The notes under the pieces: model-generated
Seen by the model: only the letters and a program-made list of their open reading frames with translations
Databases searched by the model: none
Told to the model about the DNA's origin: nothing
Translations under genes and position numbers: made by a program
Source: Armadillidium nasatum
Lineage: Eukaryota > Arthropoda > Malacostraca > Isopoda > Armadillidiidae
Length of the DNA stretch: 38,264 nt
NCBI GenBank assembly: GCA_009176605.1
Contig: SEYY01000730.1
Span: 14,510-52,773, forward strand
Direction of reading: 5' to 3'
In this document: positions 17,081-32,404 of the stretch, one piece after another
Layout of the letters: every line of letters begins with the position of its first letter
Position numbering within the stretch: the first letter of the stretch is position 1

Positions 17081-17086
17081 CAGACT
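16554..17086 (-). CDS. ZF gene copy B, zinc-finger exon (5 fingers before the LINE)
   Basis: The minus-strand 3' splice site TTTTGCACAG ends at 17087 and the exon opens in phase 0 with SLMMNAAEGEKDFEVKSTS, matching the phase and lead-in of copies A and D. Five fingers follow: CRHCNFSFKSKDELKTHLKTH, then four of the C-S-x-C-S-Y-E-(C/S)-N type ending HMLTH. Finger 4 has a one-residue longer His spacing (HILSTH). Linkers are NVKLFKC-like. All zinc ligands are intact, and unlike copies A and C there is no frameshift. The 5' exons of this copy were not found. The array continues after the LINE at 14378. Confidence 0.75.
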
Positions 17087-17538
17087 CTGTGCAAAACAAA
17101 TGAAAAAGATTATAAGAATGTTGACAAAAATTCCAATACTTTTATTAATATTTTTTATGTCTGTTTTTCACTAAATTTTTAGTTTTTCTAAAAATTAGGA
17201 TGAAAAAATGGTGTTCTATTCGACACTTTAAGCGCCATATCTCCAACAATTTTCAAAAGAAAATAACGTCACCATCAAAGTTTTTTAAGATTTCTGAAGA
17301 TATCATTTGTTTTAAACTAAATATTTAAATGTCAACAAACAATGTAAACGATCCCACTTTTGTAGTTGTCATTTGTTTTTGACTTTTAAATGGCATTTTA
17401 TAAAAAAAAATTACATTTATTTTAACAAATCTGTTAAAATATCTAATTTAAAAAATTTTTTTTTATAAAATTTGAATAAAATACTTGTACAAAGGTAAAT
17501 CATCATAATTAAGTCTTTTAGAAAAAAACTTTCTTCAT

Positions 17539-17539
<1 letters not shown>
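17087..17539 (-). other. upstream intron of ZF copy B, no exon found
   Basis: AT-rich DNA on the 5' side of the copy B ZF exon. I looked for an acidic exon like 1935-2138 on the minus strand and did not find one. Confidence 0.4.

Positions 17540-17585
<46 letters not shown>
17540..17585. repeat. (AAT)n microsatellite
   Basis: About 15 tandem AAT units. Confidence 0.95.
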
Positions 17586-17586
<1 letters not shown>

Positions 17587-18055
17587 GACTTTATTTTTAT
17601 TTTTTTTGGCTACATATAATTCTCTTACAAGTATCAGTTAAATATTTGAGAACACAACTGCCATGTTAAATAAGAATCAGCTGACTAAAAAAATCTAATA
17701 TTTTGCCTTATTTTTGGAAAAGCCACTCTATTGCGCAAATTTTAAGATGCTCTAAAAATGGTCAAAAAATGATCTTACAAAAATGTAACTTATCCAAATT
17801 TTAATTAAAGACACATTATGACAAGCAGAATAGAAAAGTCAAATTTTTTTTCCTTTTTTTAAAAAAGTCTGGCAGAGGAATTCTGATCTTGATAGAATTT
17901 TTGATTCTACAAAAAATAAATATGAAAACTATCAGATATCACAGATATATGAAGGTGATTTATTTGACTTGTAATCAAAAGTTATTACGTATTACAATTT
18001 ACCCCTTTGATAAGACTAAAGTTTGAAATCCACTTTTTTTTAATGTATTAATTTA
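17586..18055. other. AT-rich spacer, no gene
   Basis: No ORF, exon or repeat recognised. Confidence 0.4.
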
Positions 18056-18089
18056 AAAAATAATAATAATAATAATTTAGCTAACGTCA

Positions 18090-18153
<64 letters not shown>

Positions 18154-18187
18154 AAATAATAATAATTTAGCTTACATCCCTTTAAAG
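18056..18187. repeat. poly(A) tract between 30-bp imperfect direct repeats
   Basis: AATAATAATAATTTAGCTAA plus CGTCACTTTAAA (about 18058-18093) is followed by about 55 A residues and then AATAATAATTTAGCTTACAT plus CCCTTTAAA (about 18157-18187). The two flanks match apart from a few bases. A local tandem duplication with an expanded A run, or a tail flanked by a target duplication. Confidence 0.7.
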
Positions 18188-18199
18188 ACAAGAACATCA

Positions 18200-19325
18200 A
18201 TAATAATAATTTTATTTTTTTCCTTGAGTGCCATGTACTGTACATGACCTGTCACTGCACACTGGGAAGCGGAAATTCCAGGCTGGAAATCCACCACAAG
18301 GGACACCACCTAAACTAAAGGCAAGAAATCATCAACTGAAGCATGTAAAAGTTTATAAATTTCAGATTTATTTCCCGTAGAAATGCATAGATTAGGTCTG
18401 ATCAAAATGTGCGACAGAGAGTCATCACAAGGAATGATCAGTAAATCAGGAAAGAACTTGTTTCTGAAAGCCATTAGGGTGGTACATTCAATAAGGAGAT
18501 GGTGAACTGAAAGAACATGGGAGTGGTAAACCAGACATGTTTAGGGGACTTCCCTCAACATATAGTGATTGTGTGTCAGATGAGTGTAACCAATGCTAGT
18601 AGGGTTTGTGAAAGCTGAAGGGCCATTTACCAACTAAGGGTTTCAATCTTCGAAGTTTGGCTCCTCGTACCTCTCCCATCCACCCATCTCTTTCAACAGT
18701 TGGTAAAACCTTTCTTGAGAATGGACATAGTAATCGGTAATGGGGATGTATCCCAGGCCAAGCTCCGCAGAAACTTTAGCCCGACTCTATATCCCTGATG
18801 GAGCTGCCATGAGAACTGCATTTTGAAGCATGCTCACTACCTGGGACACCTACAGGTGATGAAACCCAGCAAATTTCCAACACTTTCTTCAAATATGGAG
18901 ACAGACAAGGTACTTGTGAAGGGCAAAAAACAAACAGTATCTGGAGGACCTATTTTGAAGTGAAAAGAGAACACTCTTAGAATCAGATAATTATGTACGA
19001 TTCGTCAGTATTGAGGGCTAATATCTTGGAGACAAAAACTCTGCCATGAATATTGACGAATATGAAGTAAGAGTATGTGACAGGGTACGGTCTAGAAATA
19101 TAGCCGATGCACATGCCCAATTGTTAGTTTTGGAGCCATCAGTGAAAACCACAACAGACTCTGTGTGAGCCATAAAATGAGAAGAGAAGTCAGTTTCTTT
19201 GAATAGGGCTGGGTAGCAGTTGGATTTCAAAACTTACAAAGAAAATCTTAAACACCAATTGGGGTGGGTATAACCACAGTGCACAGTTCTCGTTATAAGA
19301 GAATGGCAACACGGCATTTAGAGAA
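18200..19325 (-). pseudogene. I-like LINE 3' part with RNase H domain, degenerate
   Basis: The minus strand shows VVVFTDGSKTNNWACASAIF, the RNase H active-site start (TDGS), then TSYSSIFMAEF carrying the conserved Glu, and in another frame ALNTDESYIIISDSKSVLFS (the DS motif). Further on THLTHNHYMLREVP and VLSVHHLLIECTT match the CCHC-like C-terminal region (R-x-G-H-T-x-L-T-H, then V-x-H-I-L-x-x-C-P). Upstream WLYPPQLVFK is the linker after RT. Frameshifts and stops throughout. RNase H in a LINE points to the I/R1 group. Its 3' end lies near 18205-18230 with an ATTATT tail. Confidence 0.75.
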
Positions 19326-19546
19326 ACATTTAGGTAACCAAAAATAGTAGACAACTAATGTGAATGACCTGAAGGTTAGACAAAGGAAACCTCGTCAAGA
19401 AGGGATGGATCAGATAGTAAATTTGCCAGATAACCGGATACCAGATATCAGGAAAAAATTTAAAACCAGATACCAAATATATGATTTTTATTATCTGGTC
19501 GGATATTTCTTAAAATTCACATTAATTGCTAATTTACTTATAGTAA

Positions 19547-19771
<225 letters not shown>

Positions 19772-19869
19772 TGCCTTCAGGGACTACTGTCATCTTCAAA
19801 CTCCAGAAACTTATGCACGTATATTTCATCCCAGAATCGTGCAAAATCTATTTTCCATAACACTAAAAA

Positions 19870-20300
19870 CTCATTTCTCTGTTTAAAAAATCACAAATTT
19901 TCTGGTTCTACTTTCTCACGCCCTTCCTGGCATCTTGCAAAAAATGTCAACTCTAACTATGCTTCTTCCTCTTTCCCTCCTTTAGTATCTTCTGACGGTA
20001 CAACTGCCATTTTGCCTTCCTCTAAAGCTAAACCTTCGCTCAAACTTTTGCCTCTAATTCAACCTTAGCCGATTCCAGAGGTGTTCCTACTCCTTCAACC
20101 CTCTCCAACTCATTTATACCTAAAATTGTAATTTCTTCTAAAGATGTCATTTCTGATCTTTCTGAGCTTAACACTAAGAAGGCCTACGGTCCTGATGGTA
20201 TCCTTTCTCTGGTTCTCAAAACTTGTGTTTCTGAGCTTGCACAATGCCTTAGTAAACTATTTTGCCTATGTCTTTCTACTTCAAATTTCACATCTTGCTG
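19870..20300 (+). pseudogene. Jockey-like LINE fragment, endonuclease-RT linker
   Basis: Frames give [19 protein letters not shown], then in the best frame SSKDVISDLSELNTKKAYGP followed by DGILSLVLKTCVSELAQCLS, the conserved start of LINE RT (K-A-x-G-P-D-G-I-x-x-x-V-L-K). The fragment stops abruptly after TSNFTSCWS at about 20300. Truncated at both ends. Confidence 0.7.
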
Positions 20301-20800
20301 GTCAAAGACGAGAAGAACCAGTTTTTTACCCATATATTCACCCACAATGGAAGGAGGTTCAGGTGGAAATAGGCCGTTGCAGGGAATGCGCCATAAGAAC
20401 CAGAACAGGTGGAAACTCCCAGAAAAAGAGAATAGTAATACGTACTACAGTACATAGAGGAAGGAAGGGGAAAGAAGGAATATAAAAGGAAGAAAAATAA
20501 AATTATAGAAATAATAAAAGAATAATTATGACAGTACAAAACCAAGAAAGCAATAAGGATAAGAATAAGAATGATAATATTAACAAGAAAAATAATAATA
20601 AATATAAATATAAATCAAGATAAAGGTTATGTAAATAATAACTGAAGGGGAGGGAAAAAATGAAGCAAGAACAAAAATGGGTGTAAGATGCTCTTCAAAG
20701 ACAACAAAGTGTCTAGATCCCTCTCTACTACATGAGTGGGATAATAATAATAATAACACTAATAATAACAATAATAATAAAAATAATTTTTCACAAGTTC
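20301..20800. other. purine-rich then (AAT)n-like low-complexity DNA
   Basis: 20301-20480 is GA-rich but of fairly high complexity (GCAGGGAATGCGCCATAAG) and may belong to an unidentified repeat. 20480-20800 degrades into AATAATAAT-type sequence. No gene recognised. Confidence 0.4.
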
Positions 20801-20814
20801 ACAAAATATTTTAC

Positions 20815-20979
20815 CTTTAATTCCTTGTAACTCCACTTCTTGAGAAGCAACAAAGGAAACTTTGAAGTTAAAATTTGGGCAAAATATTCCTCTTCGTCTG
20901 ATTCAAAATGTGATTCTAAACCCTTTTCATTTACTTTATTTTGCAATGAAGAAACATTTTTCAGGTTCATAAATTTCTA
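20815..20979 (-). CDS. candidate internal exon (minus), unknown protein
   Basis: On the minus strand GATTTATAG precedes AAATTTATG and the segment ends AAG|GTAAAA; it reads 55 open codons in phase 0: KFMNLKNVSSLQNK, then GLESHFESDEEEYFAQIL, then SKFPLLLLKKWSYKELK. Codon-like composition and correct splice borders favour a real or recently real exon. The first 14 residues match the plus-strand candidate at 2249. No domain identified; the hydrophobic F-P-x4-L-x-K-W end vaguely recalls gag-like regions of Pao-type elements, a weak guess. Its upstream side is lost in the assembly gap. Confidence 0.35.
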
Positions 20980-20995
20980 TAAATCAAATTGGATT

Positions 20996-21005
20996 AATAA
21001 TAATA

Positions 21006-21041
<36 letters not shown>

Positions 21042-21043
21042 TA
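20996..21043. repeat. (AAT)n microsatellite next to a gap
   Basis: TAATAATAATAAT run ending 26 bases before the N block; probably the cause of the assembly break. Confidence 0.9.
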
Positions 21044-21069
21044 ATTATCATAATTAATAAGAAACTTGA

Positions 21070-21169
21070 NNNNNNNNNNNNNNNNNNNNNNNNNNNNNNN
21101 NNNNNNNNNNNNNNNNNNNNNNNNNNNNNNNNNNNNNNNNNNNNNNNNNNNNNNNNNNNNNNNNNNNNN
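21070..21169. other. assembly gap, 100 N
   Basis: Exactly 100 unknown bases, a conventional placeholder. Distances across it are not reliable. Confidence 0.99.
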
Positions 21170-21734
21170 CACGCTTCCAGCATAGGGAAGTATTAGGCAT
21201 AGAGAGTAGAGCTGAACGAGGACAGGGGCCAACTCGGAAGCACACTCTCTCAGAACACGAGGGGAATGCCATCCGGGCCACTGGCCCTCCTGAGGTTCAT
21301 AGATTTCAGGATCCCATGCACCCGATCATGAGTAATTATAGGTAGAGGCATGGGACACCTGAGAGGAGAAGGAGTAGGAGGAGGGATGCCAGAATCGAGC
21401 AGGGTGGAATTAGATGAAAAAGGGGCCGGAGATTAGCCTTTTCAGAAGGAGTATTAGCTATAGAACCATCAGAGCGAATAAGAGGAGGAAAGGCAGATTT
21501 ACAGAAGTTGTTAGAGATATTTTTGACAAGAGGCCAGAAATTTTTATCAGTAGGAGAGCCATGGAGGTCAGCGCACTTCCTTTTAATGAAAGTACGCTTA
21601 GTCCGTCGAAGAACATCCCTGCATCGATTCCGGCTGAATGAAAATTAGCAAGAGTGATAGGAGAAGGAGAGTTTTTCCATTCACGATAAGCATTGTCTCT
21701 CTCCCGGAGGGCAAGAGAACAATTACCATCGAAC

Positions 21735-21735
<1 letters not shown>
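21170..21735 (-). pseudogene. Jockey-like LINE fragment (minus), close relative of 5206-5890
   Basis: Nearly the same sequence as 5260-5850: FDGNCSLALRERDNAYREWK, the ISGLLSKISL region in a shifted frame, and the RT start near 21280. Broken by short indels. It ends in (AT)n at 21735 at almost the same internal LINE position (WFEGNCSL) where copy 5206-5895 begins. The other end is in the gap. Confidence 0.75.
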
Positions 21736-22699
<964 letters not shown>

Positions 22700-23360
22700 C
22701 CTTGCAAATTTTGTAATTTTAGTTTTAAAAGCGAAGATGAATTGAAAAGTCATTTAAAAATACATAACAAAAAGTTCAAGTGTAATTTTTGCAGTTATGG
22801 GAGTAATTTGAAAGAATGTTTAAATCAACATTTGTTAATTCATGGCAGCACAAAATTGTTCAAATGTTCTAAGTGCAGCTATGAATCTAATTATAAACAT
22901 AATTTAAAAGCTTCATTTGCTAAATCATGAAAATATAAAGTTATTTAAATGTTCTGTTTGCAACTATGAATGTAATCAGAAAGCAAACTTAAAAAGACAC
23001 ATGCTTACGCATGGAGATGTAAAGCCATTTAAATGCTCTGAGTGTACATATGAATGTATTCAGAAAGGACAATTAAAAAGACACATGCTTATTCATGGAG
23101 ATGTAAGGTTATTTAAATGCTCTGAGTGTTCCTATGAATGTAATCGGAAAGAACACTTAAAAAGACACACGCTTAATAAGCATCAAAATACAAAGTTATT
23201 TAAATGTTCTGAGTGCACCTTTGAGTGTAATCTAAAAGCAAACTTAATAAGTCACATGCTTATTCATAGAGATGTAAAGTTATTTAAATGTCTTTCACTG
23301 TTCCTATGAATGTAATCGGAAAGAACATTTAAAAAGACACATGCTTAAGCATCGAAATTT
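22700..23360 (+). pseudogene. ZF copy C, zinc-finger array, frameshifted
   Basis: Eight finger units corresponding to copy A, beginning inside finger 1 (CKFCNFSFKSEDELKSHLKIH). The lead-in and splice site are missing, so the duplication starts within the exon. One extra T near 22911 (GCTTCATTTG against GCTCATTTG in copy A) breaks finger 3, and an insertion near 23292 breaks finger 8 (KCLSLFL). Fingers 4-7 (CSVCNYECN to HMLIH) stay intact in one 130-codon frame. Some fingers differ from copy A in number and order. Pseudogene of the A type. Confidence 0.8.
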
Positions 23361-24730
23361 ATGATGATCAAAGACCTCGAAAAAGGTCCATAAAACCCTA
23401 AGCATAACATGGATACTTTATAAAAAAATCTTACGATAGTGTCCCTCACACTTGCATTAATTAAAAAAAAATTTTTAAATATAGAAAATTAGTCCTGAAA
23501 TTCTAAGGTTTATAAGCAGTGCAATGAAAATATGAGTTAAATAGTTAAATAAACCTTCAGCATGAAGACGGAACTATGGTAATAAATGTAAGAATTTAAG
23601 CTAGGATTACCCCAAGGAAGTTCCACATCTCCTGTAATTGTAATTGTCCTTGCCATAAATCCTCTGAATACTTTTAACAACTTAAGGAATGAATGTCGCA
23701 TGAGTTCAAGGACCGAGAAAAAGCCCAAAGTAATGTCCCCATTTGTTTTACATGGATGATCTGAAACTCTGTTCCGAATAAGGAGACCATTAAACAAAAT
23801 TGAAAAGAAATTTTCAAACGATATATGCATGATCTTGGTCTTGGATAAATGTGCTTTCCTGGTTCTTAAGAAAAGGTTGGAGAACAAAAGTGAGAAGATA
23901 AAAATTGAAGGAGATATAATAAGAAAATTAGAACAGAACACACCTATAAAAATACCTTTGAATTGAATAGTCAGAAAACAAGTTAATGAAAGCACAAATA
24001 AAGAAGGAATGTAGAAGAATAAAATTAATTTTTAAATCAGAATTAAACCCCAGAAATAAAATGCAAGCCATTAATATCTTGGCAATGCACTTTCATATGG
24101 GTTCGGTTTTATAGATTGGATTAGGGAAGACCTAAATAATAGTTTTGACAAGAAATATGCTACATGAGCACAAAAAAAAAATAATAAAAAATGAATGTGA
24201 AGAACGCTTTCGAGTATCCAGAAAGAAAGAGAAATTGGAGTAGCAACAGGAGATATAAATTAATCTGAAATAATAGGGAATGAAAAATATTTGAAACGAA
24301 AACCAGATAAATTTTTTGAATGGGTTTTCGAACATGAAAGTTTGAAACCTTTATCGACATCAGTAATAAAAAAGATGAATGATTATTTAAGATAGAAACA
24401 TAAATGAAGAAAAAATCTGAAATAATGAAACAGAGAAAGATAAAAAAAAAAAATATCAAGAAGCTTTATAGAGGAGGGAAGAGGTAAATTAAGAAGAATG
24501 GAAAATTCACACATTTGCAAAATCTCATAAAAATTTATTTGATGAAGCATTCATAGACACCTTTATATCAAATGATCGAAGTTGTGGTTAATGATAATTA
24601 GGGAAAGTTTTTTTATATTAAGGCTTGTGTTTGAATTTTGATAAATGAAGAAAAAAGATGGTCTAATAGTGGAGGTTTCTTTACGGTGGTTACTAATAAG
24701 CCCCTAAAAGGGGGGAGGGAAAAAAAAAAA
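23361..24730 (+). mobile_element. RLE-type LINE remnant inside ZF array (copy C)
   Basis: Same junctions as copy A, but it keeps more of the RT: KTLSITWILYKK next to SYDSVPHTCI, then HLFYMDDLKLCS (near 23740-23775, YMDD intact locally), DKCAFLVLKK, then EYLKRKPDKFFEWVFEHES-like text and KKMNDYLR. Numerous frameshifts and stops. The 3' end has AAGCCCCTAAAAGGGGGGAGG and a short A tail, then the array resumes. It provides the missing link that proves the copy A remnant belongs to the same element as copy B. Confidence 0.78.
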
Positions 24731-24800
24731 GTTATTTAAATATTCTGAGTGTACCTATGAATGTAATTGGGAAAAGACACTTTAAAAGAAATCACTTATG
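24731..24800 (+). pseudogene. ZF copy C, last finger downstream of the LINE
   Basis: Reads KLFKYSECTYECNWEKTL and then a stop. The first Cys is Tyr here, so zinc binding is lost. Counterpart of 7872. Confidence 0.65.
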
Positions 24801-25858
24801 CCCAAGATTGGTATTAGGATGTGGGTAAAGAAGGCGAGAGAGGGAAATGAGAAATAAAGAATAACTGAATCCTTATGGGTCAAGGTTTGACCTCTGATTT
24901 CATGAAGGAGAACGCCTTTTAAAAGGAATTACAAAAAGATTTTATATATTTTTTTGTAAATATTTAAAGTTAAATAAACAAAAAAATGATTAGTAAAATT
25001 TTAATAATGGTGTCAATTACTTTGTATTCATTGATGACTCATATTTTGTAGTTTGACGTAAATGAAAGTCTGAAAAAATACTAAACTGTTCAAGTTAGAA
25101 ATTAAATAAATTATTTAACATGAAATTCAAAATAAATTAAAAAAAACTTTTAAATTCTTTTATTATAAAATGTCCTTACAAAGTCTTATCCCATTTCGAC
25201 TCGAATGACTTAATGAGTAAGTCACCAGACTTCATGGTCAAAAGAGCATTCAATAATAAACGCATAGATAATCTTATGCAGACTTCATCAAATGAAGCTG
25301 AAAAAAAAAAATTTGCAATTCCAGCTAAAATTAATGGTTCTCCTTGGAATCATTTCAATGAAAACTGCTTCGTGATGGAACGTCTCAGACCTCTTAAGAT
25401 CTCATCTGAGACAAAAAATTTAAATAAGACCAACTCTGGTAAGAGTAGAATGAAATTCATCTATTGAAAGAAAAGGTATAGACTTTACTTTTGTTCGGAC
25501 ACTATAGTTTTTGTTAACTCTAAGAACATCCTTCTTCCTTATTAATTATTGGGAATTATATATTATGCTGAAATCCCTGAAAAGCTTTAAGTGCAGTTCT
25601 CTGACCTTTCAGCTAAGAATTAAGCCCAATCGAGAAAGGTTAGCACAAAAATTAAATGCAATATATAAAAATATAATACAAAACCTTACCATACAAAATG
25701 TTTTCAATAAATAGTTAAAATAAAAGGGGAACTGGGATTATTTTACTATTTCAAGATTTATTTAAATTGGATAAAAGCTTTTAGTAAAAATAAAGTACAA
25801 ATTTATAAAACGAGGTATTCTAATAGCTTATGTACGAAAGCACTTTTCAAGCCAAATA
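24801..25858 (+). repeat. 3' flank of copy C, partner of 7946-9001
   Basis: Collinear with the gene A flank, including TTATGGGTCAAGGTTTGACC, the small ORF, and the end at CGAGGTATTCTAATAGC / TATGTACGAAAGCAC. After about 25858 the two differ completely, marking the duplication edge. Confidence 0.75.
25213..25467 (+). CDS. hypothetical 84-residue ORF in the duplicated flank
   Basis: ATG at 25213 in MSKSPDFMVKRAFNNKRIDN; ends NSGKSRMKFIY. The frame is also open upstream of this ATG for about 25 codons (KCPYKVLSHFDSNDL), so it may be an exon and not a whole gene. Basic, soluble, no signal peptide or membrane span, no known motif. The other duplicate has the same protein text apart from a frameshift in an A run. 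Function unknown. Confidence 0.35.
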   Translation: MSKSPDFMVKRAFNNKRIDNLMQTSSNEAEKKKFAIPAKINGSPWNHFNENCFVMERLRPLKISSETKNLNKTNSGKSRMKFIY

Positions 25859-27491
<1,633 letters not shown>

Positions 27492-27897
27492 CTCCCTCCT
27501 CTGGCCGGTCGGACAAAATCTGCAAGACCAATTCGTTTACCAGCCTGTTTTCGTTGATGGATTGCTGACCCAAATTCTTGAAGGGAGTCTTTTAGTGCTG
27601 AACATCTTACCTTTATTCTGGCAACCATGACTTAGCTGTTGGTCCAATTTAACTAAAATCTTTCACTTCTCAAAATAGTCTAATGGGATCTTGCAACTCC
27701 TTCCTCTGGTCGGTCGGACAAATTCTGGCAGACCAATTCGTTTATCAGTCTGCTTTCGTTGATGGATTGCTGACCCAGATTCTTGAAATTAGTCTTGTAG
27801 TAATGAACATCCTACTTTTATTCTGGCAACCATGACTTAGCGGTTGGCCCAATTCAACTAAAATCTTTTACCTCACAAAATAGTCTACTGAAAGCAT
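27492..27897 (+). repeat. tandem duplication of about 205 bp at the Gypsy pol end
   Basis: CTCCCTCCTCTGGCCGG to the CTAATGGGAT area (27492-27696) is repeated from CTCCTTCCTCTGGTCGG (27697) to about 27897. Each unit contains GGCAACCATGACTTAGC. One frame of the start (AGRTKSARPIRLPACF) is the usual end of Gypsy pol. A duplication that happened inside the element or after its decay. Confidence 0.75.
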
Positions 27898-27996
27898 TTT
27901 TTTTCTTTACATTAGCCTAGGGCTCCATATTCAATGTTTTAGGCTTGGTGTTCTTAAAATTTTATGACCTTGGTGTTAGCTATCGGAAGTATTAAA

Positions 27997-28199
27997 TACG
28001 TTTGTTATACGGTAGTGAAACTTAAATTAAAATAAATGGTGTATTTATAATTAAGAAAAGCTGTTTAAATAATTATTTGGCCATTAACTTCACGGACATG
28101 TTTATAGTATATGTTTGTTATTTGGTAATTAAACTAAAATTAAAATAAATTTTGTATTTAAAATTAAAAAAAGATGTTTAGGTAATTATTTGGCCAACA
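27997..28199 (+). repeat. tandem duplication, two units about 112 bp apart
   Basis: TACGTTTGTTATACGG to TAATTATTTGGCCA (27997-28084) recurs as TATGTTTGTTATTTGG to TAATTATTTGGCCA (28109-28196) with moderate divergence. Confidence 0.65.
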
Positions 28200-31276
<3,077 letters not shown>

Positions 31277-31284
31277 ATATATAT

Positions 31285-31344
<60 letters not shown>

Positions 31345-31366
31345 TTAAATATATATATACATAAAG
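31277..31366. repeat. (AT)n microsatellite, interrupted
   Basis: AT run with small interruptions, just upstream of a 3' splice-like TTTCAG. Confidence 0.9.
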
Positions 31367-31394
31367 TTTCTTAAATTGGTTGATTTAATTTCAG

Positions 31395-31597
31395 ATCTTT
31401 CCTCACATTGAATCAATGATCCCTTTAGCAGAAAGTATATTATTATTATTCCAAATAGGGATTCTCTTGGATCTGACTTTATAAAAGATGTCAGATCCAA
31501 GAGAATCCCATTTGGAATTTGTCTTTAATGAAGAGAAGCTCAAAAATAAGGTCATAAAATCAGAATATTCTCCCATGAAAAGTTTGATCTTCATCAT
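31395..31597 (+). pseudogene. ZF copy D, relic of the acidic exon with internal hairpin
   Basis: Begins after TTTAATTTCAG with ATCTTTCCTCACATTGAATC, matching the start of the 1935 exon, and later has AAGGTCATAAAATCAGAA (VIKSE in copy A). It ends before GTAAGT. In phase 0 a stop occurs near 31482. The middle carries an inverted repeat (31449-31477 against 31490-31517). A dead exon whose sequence was partly replaced by its own inverse copy. Confidence 0.55.
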
Positions 31598-31613
31598 GTA
31601 AGTCATCTCTGTG

Positions 31614-31667
<54 letters not shown>

Positions 31668-31668
31668 T

Positions 31669-31699
<31 letters not shown>

Positions 31700-32174
31700 T
31701 TTAATTTAGATACATAAAAAAATAGATTTTAAAATTTTAGAGCATCGAAAGGGTTAAATTATAATAGCAAAAACCTTGTAATTAAAAGTGAAATAAATCC
31801 CCATGAAATGTCTTTGACATCATATATTTTTCATTTTTATTTTTGTTTAATAAAAAATAGGCCTACTCAACTATCTTTAAAATTTTTAAAAATCGAAATA
31901 CAAATAATCTGAATTTTAAATTTCAGCATCATAATTCCTATAAAAGATTTCAAATATTTTTCTCAAAAAAAAAAAAAAAAAAAAAAAAAATGTTTTTAAA
32001 AAATTTTTGCCTGAACCTTGGATAATCCCCATTTTCCCCATCCCTCCTAAAGTGACTAATAGAACACCAATATAGTAAAATTTAATAAAAAGAAATCGAA
32101 TACAAAAAGACTAATAAAAGTATTTGAATCTTTTTCAACATTTTTATTATAATCTTTTTTGTTTATTTGCACAG
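31598..32174 (+). other. intron of copy D with (ATT)n and A/T runs
   Basis: (ATT)n at about 31615-31665, A runs at 31676-31699 and 31967-31990. Ends in TTTATTTGCACAG, the 3' splice site of the next exon. Confidence 0.5.
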
Positions 32175-32325
32175 AATCTCATCATCAGTGCTGGTGAAGG
32201 AGAGAAAGATTTGGAAGTGAAAAGTACTTCAAGAAGCAAACCTCAGAGGGCAGTTGGGCATCAACAAAGCATTAAAAAGTATCATGTGGAAAACCTGAGT
32301 TGCAGATATTGTAATTTTATATAAT
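32175..32325 (+). pseudogene. ZF copy D, start of the zinc-finger exon, truncated
   Basis: Opens after TTGCACAG in phase 0 with NLIISAGEGEKDLEVKSTS, then QQSIKKYHVENLSCRYCNF, nearly identical to the start of the copy B exon. It breaks off inside finger 1 and is followed by an inverted piece of the same finger (32326-32365) and then by Jockey sequence. No zinc finger can be completed. Close similarity to copy B implies a fairly recent common origin. Confidence 0.72.
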
Positions 32326-32365
32326 TGCTCTTAAAACTGAAATTACAATATCTGCAACTCAGGTT
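32292..32365. repeat. hairpin: finger-1 sequence and its inverse copy
   Basis: AACCTGAGTTGCAGATATTG (left arm 32292-32318) is followed 20 bases later by GAAATTACAATATCTGCAAC and TCAGGTT (right arm 32339-32365), 26 of 27 bases complementary. The inverse copy extends slightly further into the finger (CTTAAAACTG) than the direct copy. Confidence 0.8.
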
Positions 32366-32369
32366 AGCA

Positions 32370-32404
32370 TGTAGGTCAGCTCACTTCCTTTTTGTGAAAG
32401 TACA
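32370..32404 (-). pseudogene. Jockey-like LINE scrap, left side of CR1 insertion
   Basis: TGTAGGTCAGCTCACTTCC followed by TGAAAGTAC matches 21562-21595 of the other Jockey copy. It continues on the far side of the CR1-like element at 35417. Confidence 0.65.

Noticed and set aside
20977..21281. Minus-strand ORFs running through the N block
   Set aside because: They contain unknown residues; the real content at 21170-21281 is LINE sequence in shifted frames.
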